Assembly: GCA_037355855.1 (NCBI GenBank)
Contig: CM074769.1
Span: 248,001-312,000 of the forward strand
Source: Pseudo-nitzschia pungens
Lineage: Eukaryota; Bacillariophyta; Bacillariophyceae; Bacillariales; Bacillariaceae
DNA length: 64,000 bases
Direction of reading: 5' to 3'
Each line of letters opens with the position of its first letter. Positions within the stretch are counted from its first letter, which is position 1. The notes under the pieces are model-generated. The model saw nothing but the letters and a program-made list of their open reading frames with translations. It was not told the origin of the DNA and made no database searches. A program made the position numbers and the translations under genes. This document shows, piece after piece, positions 61,718 through 64,000 of this stretch.

Positions 61718-63198
61718 TTTTTAATGTTGGTCTTCCGTTTGCTTTATGATTCAAAATGGGTCAGATGCTGTTTTGTATTATGGGTCGCAGTTCTCGATTG
61801 ATTGATAGTTGTAACAAGTAATGAAGTTGATCGTTTGAATCTCATCAATACGACCTAAGTGCTACCGGTAAGTACGAGTACGAATGGAAGTTGACAGAGT
61901 ATTATGATGGTCGTCTTGGGTTGACTCGTACGGTACGTACAAGGTGCTCATGGCTGTAGGCGGCAGGCGACAGGCGACAGGAGGCAGACATTGAAGTAGT
62001 AACCTTATTTCTACAATTACCGTTGAATGCTGTCGGAATGTGCTGTAGCTTACGTACGTTATGTTTAACCAACGTACAATAGGGTAATCTTATGTTTCAT
62101 GACAATGAGAGTTCTTTATCTCTTTTCCTACGTCTCGCACGTACCAGTAAAGACCATACCTAACCTTACTTTTTTGTTCCCGCGGATAACCCATAGAGCT
62201 GCAATGGTCATAATGTTTATCTTAAAATGCCTCAAAAAAATAGCGAAAACTATTATTTTTTCATCAATATTTATTTTTTGTGCAGAAGCCAACCTGCACG
62301 TACTAAAATGGAAAATGGAGACCAGCAGCATCAATAGAGTCCTGGAGGTAGGAAAACCTCCTCGCACCACCACTCCCCAGCAAGAAGGACAAGGGGACTT
62401 TTTTTAGCAGGTTTACCATATTGTTGTTCCCATTTGATGGCATGCAGAGCGAAGAAGATTTTTCATAGGAACACGCAAGAACTCGTTGAAAGTTTTAAGA
62501 ATACTAATCGTATCCAACAAAGAGACAGCAACTGTTCGGCATGATTGTTGTTTATCATTCAGTTGGGCTTTTTTCTGTAGGTTAATAAGCTTCCGTAAAA
62601 TATTTGCTTGCGAATCATTACTAGTACTAACAAGCAAGTACTGGTTGATACCTTGTTTGAATATTACTAGCATGATTACTACTACTAGGTACTTGTTTGT
62701 AACAAGGGTTGAGAAGAGCAAGAAAGCTGGAAATACTGAGGACTCTCATTCGTTGGTGTAGCAAACTACTAGTACTATTATTACGTATAGCAGTAGATAC
62801 ATGTACGATAGTAGAAGAAACCCTATGATGCGGTCTAGTTCACTTCGGATGTGTTTTATTAAAAACAGTATAGTGATACCTGCAACAAGCCCTGTTGTAA
62901 AACAGCATTTTCACTTCGAAGCAATTTTTGATCGGTGCGTTTGAACACCACCCACTGATCTTTACGCCGTCGAAGGTCGAATCGAAAGTCCACCACTTAG
63001 ACTTTAGTCTCTATACTCTTCCGGGCTGGCATTCACACCATGCTGCCTTGTGACTATTGAAAAGAATTGGTCAGCATTGATTTTAAGTTTAAGGAGAGAA
63101 AAAAATATTTCTACTGCCGATTGAAAGTCAAAGGAAAGCATATTGCTCTAGTGAAGGGTTCTCGTATTGTCGCATATTCATAATTCAGTGGCAAGCTA
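61718..63198. other. Intergenic region, no gene seen
   Basis: Contains GACTCGTACGGTACGTACAAGG near 61924 and CAGGCGGCAGGCGACAGGCGACAGGAGGCAG-like short repeats near 61956-61990. No coding sequence is supported. Confidence 0.45.
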
Positions 63199-64000
63199 CT
63201 AATTTGCGCCATCCTTGCTCTTCTCCAGACCCACATCGGGTTTAAAACTCTGAAAATGCACGGTCTGAGTACCATCTGCAGCATAATCGATGCATGTGAC
63301 ACTAGCCGTTGCTATGCCCAGACCTGCCATTTCTGCAGTCGGGATGCCAAGAGCTTCACTAAGCATGCTTCTTGTCACTTGCAAATGAGAAACGATAGCA
63401 GCGGTTCCACCAGCAGGCAAGCGTTCCAATACTTTGTCCCTATCTTCGAGCACCCGATTCTTAAGAAATTTGTACGATTCGCCACCCTCGGGAGTCGCAC
63501 TTTCGTCACATGCATCAAACTTGGCCATGGCTTCGACACCGATCTCTTCCTTTGTCAATCCGCACCACGATCCCCGATCAAGTTCTTTGAATCCGTTCAT
63601 TTTTACGACGGCTGCCTCTGTATCCTTTTGCGAGGCGAGAACTTGCTCCGCGCCATAGATTGCTCGTGATAGGGGACTGCTCACGACAAGATCTAGGTCG
63701 AATTGCTGGAGGTACATCGCCGCAGCCTTCGCTTCGGCTTCTCCGAGAGGCGATAGAGGAACATCCAATGCGCCGTAATACACCGGGCGATCTCCACCTG
63801 AATGTCATAAGTGATACCGTTGTAACGCGTGAGACGTGTTGACGTGGTAAAACTAATACCATTTGCAGGACACAATGGTGCTCTCAATGATGCCAAAGAT
63901 CGTCAGGGTTCCGATTTTTATCAGATGGATTTGTCGTCTTACCTGGATTGATGACTTCCCCGTGTCGAACGAGAAACAGTCTCTTCGAAGAACTTTCGAG
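63199..64000 (-). CDS. Histidine phosphatase (phosphoglycerate mutase-like), 2 visible exons, 5' end outside window
   Basis: The upstream exon (64000-63943, continuing beyond the window) reads KRLFLVRHGEVINP with the RHG catalytic motif. The donor CAG|GTAAGA and acceptor CATTCAG bound a 145-bp intron (63942-63798). Exon 2 (63797-63199) continues GGDRPVYYGALDVPLSPLG. Other superfamily residues are present: SSPLSRAIYGAE (Arg), FKELDRGSW (Glu, acid/base) and AIVSHLQVTRSML (second His). The length after RHG, ~215 aa, fits the small cofactor-independent phosphatases (alpha-ribazole phosphatase/PhoE-like) rather than glycolytic mutase, but the substrate is not predictable. The N-terminus, and so any targeting signal, is not visible. 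Confidence 0.85.

Noticed and set aside
62099..62407. 102-aa plus-strand frame with hydrophobic segments
   Set aside because: Composition is AT-driven (Ile/Phe/Lys), there is no recognisable motif, and no supporting context.

Overview
This is nuclear DNA of a photosynthetic stramenopile, almost certainly a diatom. Two genes encode the diatom-enriched DUF6824 domain. Plastid proteins carry signal peptides followed by an ASAFAP-like Phe motif. A DUF3067 protein of the plastid/cyanobacterial type is present. Introns are short GT-AG introns with GTAAGT/GTGAGT donors, and intergenic DNA is rich in GTACGGTAC-type words. I cannot name the species. A run of exactly 500 N (11172-11671) marks a scaffold join.

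Layout. 0-8 kb: BTB-domain protein (-), mitochondrial carrier (+), two-exon Ariadne-type RBR ubiquitin ligase (+). 8-11.9 kb: gene-poor, with a gene fragment against the N gap. 11.9-16.7 kb: a divergent pair of plastid translation factors, a four-exon ABC-F ATPase (-) and EF-P (+); EF-P as written carries two frameshifts. 18.3-22.1 kb: BUD23 rRNA methyltransferase (-) and sterol 14-demethylase CYP51 (+). 22.1-26.9 kb: decayed repeats plus one tRNA-Leu(CAG). 27-37.4 kb: a single-pass membrane protein, a tiny two-span membrane protein, a short DUF6824 protein, a transglutaminase-like protein, a His/Gln-rich protein and a plastid DUF3067 protein. 37.4-42.5 kb: long disordered coding sequence with a WW domain whose frame breaks repeatedly. 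43-46.2 kb: tubulin cofactor A (+) and a long His/Asn-rich nuclear-type protein (-). 47.1-58.9 kb: a structurally complete tyrosine-recombinase retrotransposon. 59.4-64 kb: a small hypothetical gene, a DUF6824 protein and a histidine-phosphatase gene cut by the window edge.

The most notable object is the retrotransposon at 47115-58922 (minus strand). It has Gag-like, RT-RNase H and tyrosine recombinase ORFs, plus a fourth ORF I do not recognise. It has perfect split direct repeats (order B2 - ORFs - A2 - B1 - A1 read along the coding strand), and its B1/A2 junction is exactly what joining its two ends would give, as expected for a circular intermediate. Nested inside is a 2184-bp non-coding insertion with a 17-bp target-site duplication and an (ATT)n tail, built largely of 150-bp tandem units with a hairpin supported by covarying bases.

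A second theme is indels. EF-P, the gene near 27 kb and the WW-domain gene all need frame changes, mostly in the same direction, while neighbouring genes are clean. Consensus errors, allelic differences or pseudogenes should be separated with read data before these proteins are used.
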